A DNA stretch of 53,760 nt from Stentor coeruleus (lineage: Eukaryota; Ciliophora; Heterotrichea; Heterotrichida; Stentoridae): NCBI GenBank assembly GCA_001970955.1, contig MPUH01000449.1:1-53760 (forward strand). The letters are read 5' to 3'. The notes below the pieces were generated by a model. It searched no databases and was not told the origin of the DNA. It saw nothing but the letters and a program-made list of their open reading frames with translations. Positions 39,755 through 49,863 of this stretch are shown here, in pieces (within the stretch, counting starts at the first letter, position 1; each line of letters starts with the position of its first letter). A program made the translations under genes and the position numbers.

Positions 39755-40770
39755 TTATTGATTGAACCATTTTTGATAAGCTCCTTATTTTATTTGAGAA
39801 GTGGGTTTTGTATTAGCTAAAGTTTTTTCAAAGTCTTGGATTGTAATTCCTCCTGGTACTGGTATTGAAGTTGGCTCAGTAGGGACATGCTAATTCATAG
39901 TCACATTTTCGAACATGTTTTCTAATTGTCTTCATTAATCGGCGGATTGGTTTCATTAATACTTTTTTACATAATTGTTTTATATCAGAACTTGAGTAAT
40001 TATCAAGATGGTTGGCTAAAGATATAGTGTTGGTATTAGGGATTTTTTGTTTTGGGATCAAACTGTCGATCATTTTTTTTAGGTTCTTTTGTTGGCAGAG
40101 GACGAGAATCTATGTAAAAAGTACTCTTTTTTCTAGATGATGGAGTAAGGTATATCCAGATCCCAAGGTAAATTACTTGCTGCTAGAAGGAAAAAATATT
40201 TTTTTCACTAGTCCATCCATTTTAATTAAAAACTTATATTTTATATAAAAATATTTTTTCTAAAAAGGTACCTTCAAAGCTCTGTTCATAAAACGGCTTC
40301 TTTCATGTTTGCCAGCGTCACGCTGGCTCATTATAGAATCGATTTCATCAATACAAATCATCGAAGGCTCATAATATTTAGCCAGTTCAAAAATAACACG
40401 AATAAGTTTCTCAGAGTTCCCACACCATTTGCTGACTATTGAAAAAATTCATCCTAAATACCGTGGCTACAGCTTTAACCAGTATAGTTTTATCTGTTCC
40501 AGGTGGTCTAAAAAGCAAAATCCCTTTCCAAGGTTTTAAAAGTCCTGTAAAAAAAGTAAACTTTAATAGATTTTCCGCTCTTCAACAAACTCAGCTTTTT
40601 TTATAGCTTTTGTCTGTTTGTTATGCCTAAGAAAATAATAATTTTCAAAGTCTTTAAGAATTATAAGCAAATCAAAATATCAGCCAAGTCGAATTTCTCA
40701 AGACTTAATCCTAAAGTCATGAATAGCTTTCTAAGCAGTTTCTTGATATCCTGTAGATTGTAAATATCAA
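39755..40770 (-). pseudogene. Decayed katanin p60-like 2 (KATNAL2-type) AAA ATPase
   Basis: Remnants in several frames follow the order of a LisH-AAA katanin. From the 5' side (about 40760) come GYQETA, GLSLEKFDLAD and FDLLIILKDFENYYFLRHNKQ (LisH region). Then comes a large deletion, then [20 protein letters not shown], a Walker A with both key glycines changed. Next, in another frame, come [21 protein letters not shown] and ICIDEIDSIMSQRDAG (Walker B), then NYSSSDIKQLCKKVLMKPIRRLMKTI, and, in yet another frame, ITIQDFEKTLANTKPTS and YQKWFNQ. Several frameshifts, internal stops and missing segments rule out a working gene. Katanins sever microtubules. Confidence 0.85.
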
Positions 40771-40796
40771 ACACATAAAATTAGCATGATAATAAA

Positions 40797-41684
40797 ATGA
40801 GTTTTTATGAGAACTTATATAGAAAAGAGCTAATACCTGGGGTTAAAAAACCAGGAACTGCAGAAAAAGAGTTCTATTTCGAATATATAAGAGACTTTGC
40901 TAGACTTGATAAACGGGTTCAGGAAATGCTGATTGATAGAGCCTATGAGATTTACTCAACAAGTTTTAAAGGCTTGGACAAAAACTCTTTTGCCGATTCA
41001 GAATTTTATGACCCTATCGCTGTTTGTATTAAACTCCTCTTACTAAAAACCCGAAATGATAACATAATACAAGGTTTTGCTACTGTTGCTTTATATGAAT
41101 TTTATGCTTTACCTAACAACTTTTCTTTATCAAACAAGTATTTGATTTCAAATGGTATCGTATGTTTATCTACATCATATAAAGGTAAAGGTGCACTTAA
41201 AGATATAAATATAACATGTGCTCATTTATTAGTCGATGAGTATAATCAAGGAAATTTTATACATATTGATGTGAGTAGTAACCCTATAACTTATTATGCT
41301 ATGTGTAAAATTGGGAAATTTATAGTCCCAATGTATCAAAGGGTATATTCTGAAGATATTGAAAAATTTATGATAAGGTTTATTAGAAAATTAGGATATG
41401 AAAGGGTAGAGGGTAAAAATAATTTGGTTGTTAGGGATACTTATGGAGCTTTAGGCATTGATAAAAGACTTTTTTTAGATAATTTGGATAAGTTGCCTGA
41501 GGAAATGAAGTATTTTATTGGACTTACTGGGTTAGAAGATAATGTTGGGCTTTGCTTTCTTAGTGCTTATAGAGCTATTCAAGGCAATTCATTAGGGATT
41601 CCACAGACTGATTATAAAAGTTTCCCTGATCTTGATGCTGTAGCTTATCAATGGGTTTTAGATAGTAATAGGCCTAGATTATAA
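40797..41684 (+). CDS. Hypothetical protein, 295 residues
   Basis: Starts at ATG (MSFYENLYRKELIPGVK). Mixed alpha/beta composition: ITCAHLLVDEYNQGNFIHIDVSSNP followed by YYAMCKIGKFIVPMYQRVY could be the core of a GNAT-like acyltransferase, since a strand, helix and cofactor-side strand can be imagined. No pyrophosphate-binding motif is clear, so no function is assigned. It starts immediately after the katanin pseudogene, in divergent orientation. Confidence 0.7.
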   Translation: MSFYENLYRKELIPGVKKPGTAEKEFYFEYIRDFARLDKRVQEMLIDRAYEIYSTSFKGLDKNSFADSEFYDPIAVCIKLLLLKTRNDNIIQGFATVALYEFYALPNNFSLSNKYLISNGIVCLSTSYKGKGALKDINITCAHLLVDEYNQGNFIHIDVSSNPITYYAMCKIGKFIVPMYQRVYSEDIEKFMIRFIRKLGYERVEGKNNLVVRDTYGALGIDKRLFLDNLDKLPEEMKYFIGLTGLEDNVGLCFLSAYRAIQGNSLGIPQTDYKSFPDLDAVAYQWVLDSNRPRL

Positions 41685-42236
41685 TTTAGAAATTTATGCG
41701 GAATGTGATAAGTTTGAATTGAGGATTTTATTTGTAATGAGGTTTTAATGATTGGATTTGGTTTTTAGAAAATATGAATATTTGATTTATAAGGATGATT
41801 TTTATATTAATGAGTCTTGTGGTTGGGATTTAAGATTTATTCAAAAAGATTACAGCTTTTGATAGAAAAGTGGTAGTTTTAGAAACTAAGAAGGGTTGAT
41901 TATGGTATAAATTTATATGATTTTGATTTATGCTTTTATCCTTATTAATCAAGTTTTGAATTTAATATGCTTAACTCTATTTATCTAATCAAAAATTTTC
42001 ATCCAAATTAAGAAATTCAAAAAAATCATCCAAACCACTCAAAATTTATTCTATTCACCCTAAAATCACAACATCAGAAATTTCATTTGAAAATCTCAAC
42101 AAAAAGCATCATTTTTATCAATTCCAAAAATGACATAAATTTCCTACTCAAAATAAACGCAATTTAGCTTGCCATGTAAAAAAAAGTTAAAAATTATGAT
42201 TAAATCTCTTGAAAATCTTATAATTAAACCTAAATA
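41685..42236. other. Intergenic with a clean G/T to A/C switch
   Basis: About 41690-41930 is rich in G and T and about 41990-42230 is rich in A and C, with almost no G. It is one of the clearest examples of the composition switch. No gene seen. Confidence 0.7.
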
Positions 42237-42740
42237 ATGCTTGATATCAGCCAAGAGCAAGCTTATCAAAGAGCTTATCATTTTAAGCAACATAAAAAGA
42301 AGCTTAGGGAAATAAAAACAAAAACAAGTTCTTTAGACAATCAGCTTTCTTCATTATTTCATGCAGTTCCAAGAAGACCTGGATATAGAGGAATCTGGTG
42401 GAACGAAAAAATCAATAGAGAAAACAAGATACTTTTAGATAAGCTTATCAATATAAAACAAAAACCTATATCGTTTATTAGGAATTTAACTGAGTCAAGA
42501 TCTTGTAAGCCAAAAGAGTTACTTATTAACAATGAAGATACTTTTTTAAGGATAGCTAATGTGAATCCTAGTTTGTCAACTAAAGACCTCCTTAGGGACT
42601 ATAGTAAACATAAAAAATACTCAGAAATGAGGACGAAGATAATGAATCAGAAAATCAGCACTTTGAAAAATTTAGAAAAAAAGCGCCTTCTCCATTTAGA
42701 TCCAGTGTACATCGACTCTAAGTTTGAGACTTTTACTTAA
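42237..42740 (+). CDS. CFAP97/hemingway-like small protein
   Basis: A 167-residue basic protein. The segment IWWNEKINRENKILLDKL (about 53-70) resembles the conserved I-x-R-E-N-x-x-L-L-x-K-(L/M) core of the CFAP97 (KIAA1430/hemingway) domain found in cilia proteins. The rest is helical and polar. The function would be axonemal or basal-body linked by family. The call rests on one short motif. Confidence 0.5.
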   Translation: MLDISQEQAYQRAYHFKQHKKKLREIKTKTSSLDNQLSSLFHAVPRRPGYRGIWWNEKINRENKILLDKLINIKQKPISFIRNLTESRSCKPKELLINNEDTFLRIANVNPSLSTKDLLRDYSKHKKYSEMRTKIMNQKISTLKNLEKKRLLHLDPVYIDSKFETFT

Positions 42741-43497
42741 AATTGTATAAGATTACTATTAAAATTTTAGTGTTAAAATAGGATAAACTATTCTAATCAA
42801 TTCAAATTTTTTACTAGAATTTGTAATATATTATATAATAATAAACACTCAAATGATCAGTATAAAAATTGTGGTGTTTATTTTTATGATATTTGGAATT
42901 TATTAAAAGATAGTTATGGGTTAGGATTTTATGTTAAGAATATATTTTATAGGTAGTGTTTATAAATTTTAAAGATTGTGGCAATAGGGTTGAATGCTTG
43001 ATTTTAAGTATATGGATTAATTAATGAAAATTTTCTATGGTTTTAATAGTAAAAGTTATGGCTTGTATTTAACAGTTGATAGGTTTTTGATTTTGTAAAA
43101 AATATTGGTATTTTTTTCAGTTATTTTAGATGTTTATTAGGATTTTTTTATGTATGGGGTGATATAAGTATGATTTTTTTATAAGAGGATTGTGTAAAGT
43201 GAACAAAATAATGATCAGAAAGAAATATATTAGTATTTCCAAAATTAACATTTTCACACACAAACCTACAATTTATCCACAAAACCCAAACTCTCTTCTT
43301 ATCTACCATTCCTTAAACCCACGCATAATAAAAACTAGCATTCTTCATTATCCCATAATCACTAAAACCCTCAACCTTAAAAACCTTCTCCAACATCTCC
43401 AAACCCCTTCCTCCATCATAAACCCCTTAAACCTTCGAACAAAATCCTAATTTTCTCATTAAAATGTCTCCTCCATATTTCTCCAAAGATTATCTAA
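42741..43497. other. Convergent intergenic, no gene seen
   Basis: G/T-rich to about 43210, then strongly A/C-rich. The open frame at 43190-43450 lies in this A/C-rich flank and lacks protein character. Confidence 0.6.
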
Positions 43498-44663
43498 TTA
43501 CCTTCTAAATTCTTTCGGGGTAAAAGTTCGCCAATTAATCATCGGACTAGGTCTGTATCTCAAAATCCATCAAAAAAAAAATCCCTATCCCAATCCCCTA
43601 TCCTATCTGTTATCCAACAACCTGTCAATTTTCTCAATCAAAACATTATCAAGTTTCTTAGCAATCCTAACAGCTTCAATATTCTCAGCAATCTGCCTCT
43701 TATCATTAGTTCCAAAAATTGCAGTACTAACATCAGGGTTTTTTATAGTCCATGCTAAAGCTAATTGTGCTTGTGTACATCCAAGTTCATTAGAAATTTG
43801 TTTAAGTCCAGAAAACATATTAATACCTTTATCTTCCCTCCATCCAATACATTCATCATATCTAAATTTATATAATGGAATTGTAGCATATCTACTACCT
43901 TCAGGAATTCCATCATTATATTTACCTGATAATAATCCACCTGCTAAAGGACTCCATATTGTCGTCCCTAATTTATAATTATCAAATAAAGGTGCATAAT
44001 CAACTTCAAAAATCTTCCTCGAAAACATGTTGTATTGACATTGTTCAGCTATTGGAGGAATTAACCCATGTTTATCGCATAAATAAAAAATTTCTTCAAG
44101 TTGTGAAGATGTAAATTCTGATGTTCCCCAGTAATATGTGAGATCTTGGTCTATAAATTCGTTAATGGCTTTGATTTGTTCAAGAATAGGGACATCGTAA
44201 TCGTATCTATGTAAATACAAAATATCGACATTATCTAATTGTAGCCTTTGCAAACTGTTTTTTACACCCAAACGCATTCTTTTATGTGAGTTTCCTTGAA
44301 TACCTTGTTTTGCAGGGTTGAGTTTTGCTGAAATTGCCAGTTTATCTCGGTCTCACCCACCTTGTTTTAGGTTTTTACCTAGAATTATCTCAGAAACACC
44401 TAATCCATAGATTTTAGCAGTATCAAAGAAAGTTATTCCATTGTCAACACAGGTTTTTATTAGTTCGAAATTGTGAGCTTCAATCTCATTAGTGCATTCA
44501 TCTTTTTTTGATATTAAATGATGATTTTAGGTTTAAATTTGTATTTGATGGAATTATAGAAATCTTCTTTTCCACCTTTGAAAACTTCCAAGCCAATTGT
44601 CATGTTACCAAAACTTAGAAGCGAGACTTTAAGACCTGAATTTCCTAGGTACCTGTATTCCAT
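43498..44663 (-). pseudogene. Aldo-keto reductase (Kv-beta/YPL088W-like), probably inactive
   Basis: Starts well with MEYRYLGNSGLKVSLLSFGNMTIG. About 100 nt without homology and with a TAA follow, then a frame change to DNGITFFDTAKIYGLGVSEIILGKNL. TGA (44355-44353) stands where the family has Trp (GGWxRDKL). The longest intact part (43603-44277) runs from LGVKNSLQRLQLDNVDILYLHR through IWSPLAGGLLSGKY to LDNR and then TAG. Two more in-frame stops follow before a matching C-terminus RYRPSPMINWRTFTPKEFRR ending in TAA at 43498. The catalytic Tyr (KIYG) is in the broken 5' half. At least four lesions make a pseudogene most likely. A shortened expressed protein from 44277 cannot be excluded. Confidence 0.75.
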
Positions 44664-45146
44664 TTTTATTACCAAATTCATAGTGATAGGAAATTAAGGC
44701 TGTGTATTTTTGTTGAAATTTTTAATTTATGATTATATCACGATTTGCATAATTAATGATAACAAAATCAATCTTATTAGCAACTTTTTTAATTACTAAA
44801 CGTTTAAAAAACCATGAAATATTCTAACAAAAAAAGTAAATCACAGGAAAATTTCATCTAAAACCTTTTCATAACTAAAAACTCAACCTGCCAATCGCAC
44901 CACAAAACTCTTAAAAAAACCCCTAACACCCCATCTAAAATCCCTCTCCAATCAAAATCATCCTTATCAAAACATAAAAAAAACTTATACAATAAACTCA
45001 ATGCAAAAAAAAAAAATATCTGCCATCACAAACCGCAAAATAATAAATCCTCTAATAATACAATCCACTTCAAACTTCCTAAGCCAAAAAAAAAAAAATC
45101 CTTCATAAACCTTAATCCCAACACAACTTACAAGTATATTATATAA
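44664..45146. other. Divergent intergenic, no gene seen
   Basis: Mixed start, then strongly A/C-rich from about 44810 up to the ATG at 45147, with long A runs and a telomere-like CCCTAACA at 44921-44928. Confidence 0.6.
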
Positions 45147-46496
45147 ATGGAATTTGAAAGATCTCTATTCAGAATCTACGAGCGGGTGATGAGCTCTGAG
45201 AACTTCCAACTTTGGACTAAGATCCTATCAATAACTTTCTTTACCTTAAGTTGGATTTCCTTAGCATGTCTGATATATTTCCATCAGACCTATATAAACA
45301 CAAGTGAAATCCTGTCCAAAGCATTTTCTGAGCAACTATTAAATGGTTCCTCAAGATACTCATCAGAATATCTAAATCTTACATTAGACCTTCAAGCAAA
45401 TATAGACAAGTATCACAACATAACCTTAATGCCAGAGGATATTTACAACATCAGCATAGGTTCAGTTAAATTCCAATTCTCATTACATTTTCAAGTCTTA
45501 ACAATGCCTAAAGATATCAAATCAAGGATAAATTTTACAGAACACCATATACAATTAGCTTATAAAGATGTTGTCCCTACATTTATGTGGCCATTCATAG
45601 TAATTTTTAATGAACTCGATACAATCATAGTCAATCAACTCGCTAGGATTTTCAGAAACAACCCAGGATTCATTATAAATGTTGGAAGTAAAGAAATGTG
45701 GATATGGTCTAAACATCAATACGAAATTACATCAAATCCATCATTATTTCAAAAAATAGGAAATTTATTTTCTAGTGTTTTTATGTTTATAATATTATCT
45801 TTAGTTACTGGGATGATATGTCGTTTAGCAATAGCCGGTTCAGCTGGGGTTATGATATCTTTGTCTTGGTGTATGACATTATTTAATGCTACAGAAAATA
45901 CTAGGATGATACTTTTTTACTCATTCCCATGGGCTGGACAACCTGCTTATTCATTAAGAAATGCTGGGAAAGGAATTGGGTCTTTGGTTTTGAGTTTCTT
46001 TTTTATGCTGTTTACATTTTATTTCATGTATGCCTGTACGTATTTGTTATGGACACCAATGATTTTTGGTAATATTTACCCTTCAGGATTAGATGAGAGG
46101 TTGTATACAATTTTTAGTATTATGGAATTTTATACTTTACTCTTTGTTAGAACTAAAAAAACAGTTATGTGGTTCCCGAGGATTGTTATGGGGCTTATTT
46201 GTACGTTTTTATTGTATAGGAAAAACAACTTTTACCCGTTTTTGAACACTTATTTTTTTGGGGTTACGATGTTGTGCTTTGGGACTATGGTAATGATGCT
46301 ATCTCTCTTTGAGAAGGAAACTTTCACACATGAAGGGCCAACTTTTGAAAGCCCTCGCCTGGTTTATCAGCCGGTTTTCAACCGCAACAACTCTTCATTA
46401 CCAGAAATCTGGACTTTGTTCTACCCAGTAGCAGGACGTGGGTACTTCACCGAGCAGCAAATGTCAAATATTTTCCCTCAGCAAGTTCCACTTTAA
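45147..46496 (+). CDS. Multi-pass membrane protein of unknown function
   Basis: A 449-residue protein. One transmembrane segment is at about 26-46. A lumenal or extracellular domain at about 47-205 carries five N-x-S/T sites (N51, N66, N77, N91, N101). Further hydrophobic segments lie at about 207-240, 277-303, 344-357 and 363-388. The cytosolic tail is polar and contains NRNNSSLPEIWTLFYP. The topology of a single-pass entry, a glycosylated domain and a membrane bundle is read from sequence. No family was recognised. It was compared mentally with seipin and meckelin, but neither fits convincingly. Confidence 0.75.
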   Translation: MEFERSLFRIYERVMSSENFQLWTKILSITFFTLSWISLACLIYFHQTYINTSEILSKAFSEQLLNGSSRYSSEYLNLTLDLQANIDKYHNITLMPEDIYNISIGSVKFQFSLHFQVLTMPKDIKSRINFTEHHIQLAYKDVVPTFMWPFIVIFNELDTIIVNQLARIFRNNPGFIINVGSKEMWIWSKHQYEITSNPSLFQKIGNLFSSVFMFIILSLVTGMICRLAIAGSAGVMISLSWCMTLFNATENTRMILFYSFPWAGQPAYSLRNAGKGIGSLVLSFFFMLFTFYFMYACTYLLWTPMIFGNIYPSGLDERLYTIFSIMEFYTLLFVRTKKTVMWFPRIVMGLICTFLLYRKNNFYPFLNTYFFGVTMLCFGTMVMMLSLFEKETFTHEGPTFESPRLVYQPVFNRNNSSLPEIWTLFYPVAGRGYFTEQQMSNIFPQQVPL

Positions 46497-46958
46497 CCTA
46501 ATTAGCTATATTAGGGTTAAGATAATATAAGATTATGCACCAAGGATTATAAAGAAAGTGTATTTTTTTTTTGTATATGGTAGATAGTTTTCAGAAATAA
46601 TATTTTCTATTAACCCTAAAAAACATATTTTATCTACTCATTTTATAAAACCTTATCTAAATAATGCCCAAATATTTTCTATCACCAGTCCATAGTTTTC
46701 CTATATAAAAAATCATTGTAAATTTAAAACAGATACCAAACATTAATATTAATCCTATAATATTTTTGTAATATTCAATACAAATCCACTAATTAAAGTA
46801 TTTTATCAACAAAGTAAATATATTGTAATTCACATCACAATAATATATTTATCAATTATAGCATAAGAAATCCAATAATAACATATAATAAAAACATCCA
46901 ATTTACAATAAGATTTTAATACAAACTCTAAAGCAAAATTCCCTAATTTAATAATAAA
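46497..46958. other. Intergenic, no gene seen
   Basis: A short G/T part and then AT- and A/C-rich sequence. No coding frame. Confidence 0.6.
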
Positions 46959-47396
46959 ATGGCTCAAGAAACTGATCGATTTGTTTGGATATTAAGAATT
47001 TTAACTTTCAGTAGTGGGATCGCACTTATAATCCTTGCGATACTTAAGTTCATTACTTTTAGCATTGGAAGCGCTAGGGACTTCTTTTTAACAATTTATT
47101 ACATTTTTTTTGGTATCTTGATATGCTTATCAGAAATGCCCTGTAAAAGACTCATGTCCTGCTTTTATTTTCTGAAGTTTTATATTGGCAAAGCATTGTT
47201 TTTCTTATTTCTTGGGACTATAACTTTTACTTGGACACCGATTTTCTATTTGATTATATCAATTATTATGTTTTTAGCATCTGGGTTTTATTTTTTTCTA
47301 TTTTTATCATGTAGCAGAAAGGAAAATGAGCAGCCAAAAGGGGAGAAACAAGAGCCTGCGAAGTTTGAAAAGCGAGAAGTTGAGAATGAAGCTTAG
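46959..47396 (+). CDS. COPI-associated membrane protein family
   Basis: A 145-residue protein with four hydrophobic segments (about 9-31, 39-57, 70-88 and 90-116) and a charged C-terminal tail ending in KREVENEA. The pattern LRILTFSSGIALIILAILKF, then YYIFFGILICLSE, then FYIGKALFFLFLGTITF matches the COPI_assoc family (Golgi/ER four-helix membrane proteins). Role in early secretory traffic by family; details unknown. Confidence 0.75.
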   Translation: MAQETDRFVWILRILTFSSGIALIILAILKFITFSIGSARDFFLTIYYIFFGILICLSEMPCKRLMSCFYFLKFYIGKALFFLFLGTITFTWTPIFYLIISIIMFLASGFYFFLFLSCSRKENEQPKGEKQEPAKFEKREVENEA

Positions 47397-47855
47397 GTTT
47401 TATAATTTATACAAAAAGCTAGCATTATTTTTATAAGTTTTTATGATTTGCTTAAAAAAGACTCTTTTTTAGGATTTTGGTAGATTTTTATGATGATTTA
47501 TTCAGTTTAATAGCAAATAAAAGCTTTTTTACTTTTGCAAGTTTCGCTAGGTTGAGTTGAAAGAGTTCCATTTTAAAAAAGGTAAAAAAATATAATTTTC
47601 TATGTATTTTATTCTAACTACAAAACTTTAACAAAAAATATACTAAAATATAATACTTTAATCACAAACTTTAAAACTAAACCAAAAAAAAACACTTATT
47701 ATCCCATAAACCTTAAACTAAAAAACTTCAAAAACTTCAAAAACTTCAAAAACCCCCAAAAATTAACTTCTTCTACCCTACCAACCATAAAAAAAAAATC
47801 CAAAAAACTTATGAACTATTTCCTACACATTCCTAAATCCTAAACTCATAATAAA
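47397..47855. other. Intergenic, no gene seen
   Basis: G/T-rich to about 47580, then A/C-rich with a small ACTTCAAAA tandem (three or four copies near 47722-47750). Confidence 0.6.
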
Positions 47856-49244
47856 ATGGGTGACTTTATAATCAATGAAGAAGACCTTCCACCTCTTCAA
47901 GTTAATTTAAGCATAGACTCAAGCTCAAGCTTAAACCCAAGGTCAAGATCTCGATTGTTTTCAACCGAAACACTTCGTTATTTAATAGCATCCCCAAGTA
48001 GATACTTACAATACAATTTCCAAGCAGGAGGTCTAAAAGGTAGTATCCTAACAATCTTAGCTTCAACAGTAGGTGCAGGAATACTAAGTCTCCCATATGC
48101 AGTAAATATCTCAGGTTTATATCAAGGAATTATACTTTTCATCCTAGGAATGATAGTCTCATTATACACATGTCAACTTTTAATCCTCGCAGCTGAAAAA
48201 ACAGGTAAATTAACTTACGAGTCTATAGGAAGTGAACTTTATGGCCACCGTATGCGAACTTTTGCCGAAATTAACATGATTATTAACAACTACGGTACAA
48301 TAATCGCTTATCTTGTCTTATTAAAAGACTTAATCCCCAACTGTTTACATCTTTTTGGTGTTACAAACTCTTTATTAATCAACAATTATATGTGGGGTTG
48401 CCTTATTTGCACAGCAATAGTCTATCCATTATCTTTAAAACAAGAAATTTCAGCTTTAAGGTATACATCTTTATTAAGTTGTATCGCATGTATTTACCTT
48501 AGTATTGCTATAACATATGGGTTTTTTGATATGAGATCTGGAAACACAAGTTCTCGTTTTGAAAATGCGCCTTATGCTGAGTTATCTGCATATAGTCTTT
48601 TTACAGCATCAGGTTATGTTGTTTTTTCATTTACATGTCATCCTAATGTTATCCCAATATATCAAGAATTACAAAGAAGAAATACAAAAAGAGGTTTTCA
48701 GTTTTTATATAGAGGATTATTAATGGTATTAGTGTTATATTTAGTTGTTGGGATATTTGGGTTTTTAACTTTTTATAAAGAATATAAACCGATTACGGAT
48801 TTTCCTACACAGATTTTACAGGCTAAATATAATAAAGGAGATGTGCCGATTATTGTTGTAAAAATTATTTAGGCATCTATTGCTATTGCTATTACAGTTA
48901 TATGTGGAACACCATTGTTGGTACATCCTTGTAGAGATGCTACGTTATCTATGTTGTATCATAGGAAACCAAGTAAGAAACAGTTTTTTTTTATTGTCAC
49001 GGGGGAAGTGTTTTCAGCATTAGGGTTAGCGTTGGTAATACCGAATATTGGATATGTTCTTAATGTTCTTGGCACAATTTCTAATCCGATTATATGCTTT
49101 ATTTTGCCGTGTATGTTTTATATTAAAGCTTTCCCAGGGAAATTTACGAGGTGTGACTTGCTTGTTGCGTATATGGTTTTGATTGTTATGGGCTTTATTG
49201 GAATCAGTGGGTTTGTACTTTTTTGGGTTGAGATTTTTGCTTAG
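47856..49244 (+). CDS. Amino acid/auxin permease family transporter (AAAP, SLC38/SLC36-like)
   Basis: 457 codons after removal of one 15-nt intron (48858-48872). The polar N-terminus has a Ser-rich region. TM1 carries GSILTILASTVGAGILSLPYA, the diagnostic AAAP motif (VGAGILSLP). About ten more transmembrane helices follow, with SFTCHPNVIPIYQEL typical of the SLC38 group, and after the intron LVHPCRDATLSMLY. By family it is a proton- or sodium-coupled amino acid transporter in the plasma or vacuolar membrane. Substrate unknown. Ends in TAG. Confidence 0.92.
48858..48872 (+). other. 15-nt intron
   Basis: GTAAAAATTATTTAG, phase 0, gives an in-frame TAG if retained. A at position 10. Removal joins DVPIIV to ASIAIAITVICG inside a transmembrane helix. 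Confidence 0.9.
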
Positions 49245-49424
49245 TTTCGGCTGGTGTTAGGAGTTTTTGTCAGGTATTGGTATAGTTTTACATTAAAATA
49301 CCTAAATATTATGTATTCCTATATAACCTTAACACCCTAAACACTTAATAATAAACATAATCCTCAATAAAATAGCCTATTTATACCCAAGCATTTATAC
49401 CAAAAAGTTTTTTATTATAAAAAA

Positions 49425-49796
49425 ATGCAAGAAAGAATCCAAGAATACTTAGACATGCTTAACTTCCTAATCCGAACCAGTTCCAATGAAAACAAACTCC
49501 TCATAGACATCCTAATATCTTTACATTGGTTTCTCAGAAATAAAGAAACACCAATAAAAGTATCTAATCATCTTATCCCAAAATATAAAAATTTCTTAAC
49601 AAAACTCTGCCCATTATGTAACAACTATCAATATCTTATAGAATTAGATTGTGGGCATGAATGTTGTAGACAATGTTTAAAATTTCATGCATTAACAAAA
49701 ACTCATGGAACTTTGGTTGGTAAAATCTTATGTTTTATATGTAATGAAGATATTTCTTTAAAGATTATATACAGGGACATGTATATTTTAATCTAA
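49425..49796 (+). CDS. Small RING-type protein
   Basis: A 123-residue protein. An N-terminal helical half is followed by a RING1-like motif: CPLC, then DCGHECCRQC with the normal C-x-H, and later CFIC. The gene to its right encodes a full RBR protein whose first RING lost its His, so the two look related in their first finger. The two frames are 67 bp apart and no 15-nt intron was found that would join them, so they are listed separately. Confidence 0.6.
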   Translation: MQERIQEYLDMLNFLIRTSSNENKLLIDILISLHWFLRNKETPIKVSNHLIPKYKNFLTKLCPLCNNYQYLIELDCGHECCRQCLKFHALTKTHGTLVGKILCFICNEDISLKIIYRDMYILI

Positions 49797-49863
49797 AAAC
49801 AGGGCTTTTACCACAAAAGTTGTCACAGAAACACGAAGGAAATCAGGGTTTATAAATACCCCA

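Noticed and set aside
43190-43450. 86-codon open frame
   Set aside because: Begins with GTG and lies in A/C-rich flank, whose composition makes stop codons rare. Residues reflect base bias only.
44353-44355. TGA read as Trp (alternative genetic code)
   Set aside because: TGA ends intact genes at 18886 and 20235, and this locus has other disabling changes.
49797-49863. One gene joining the RING and RBR frames
   Set aside because: No 15- or 16-nt GT...AG segment connects the two frames, and each has its own ATG.
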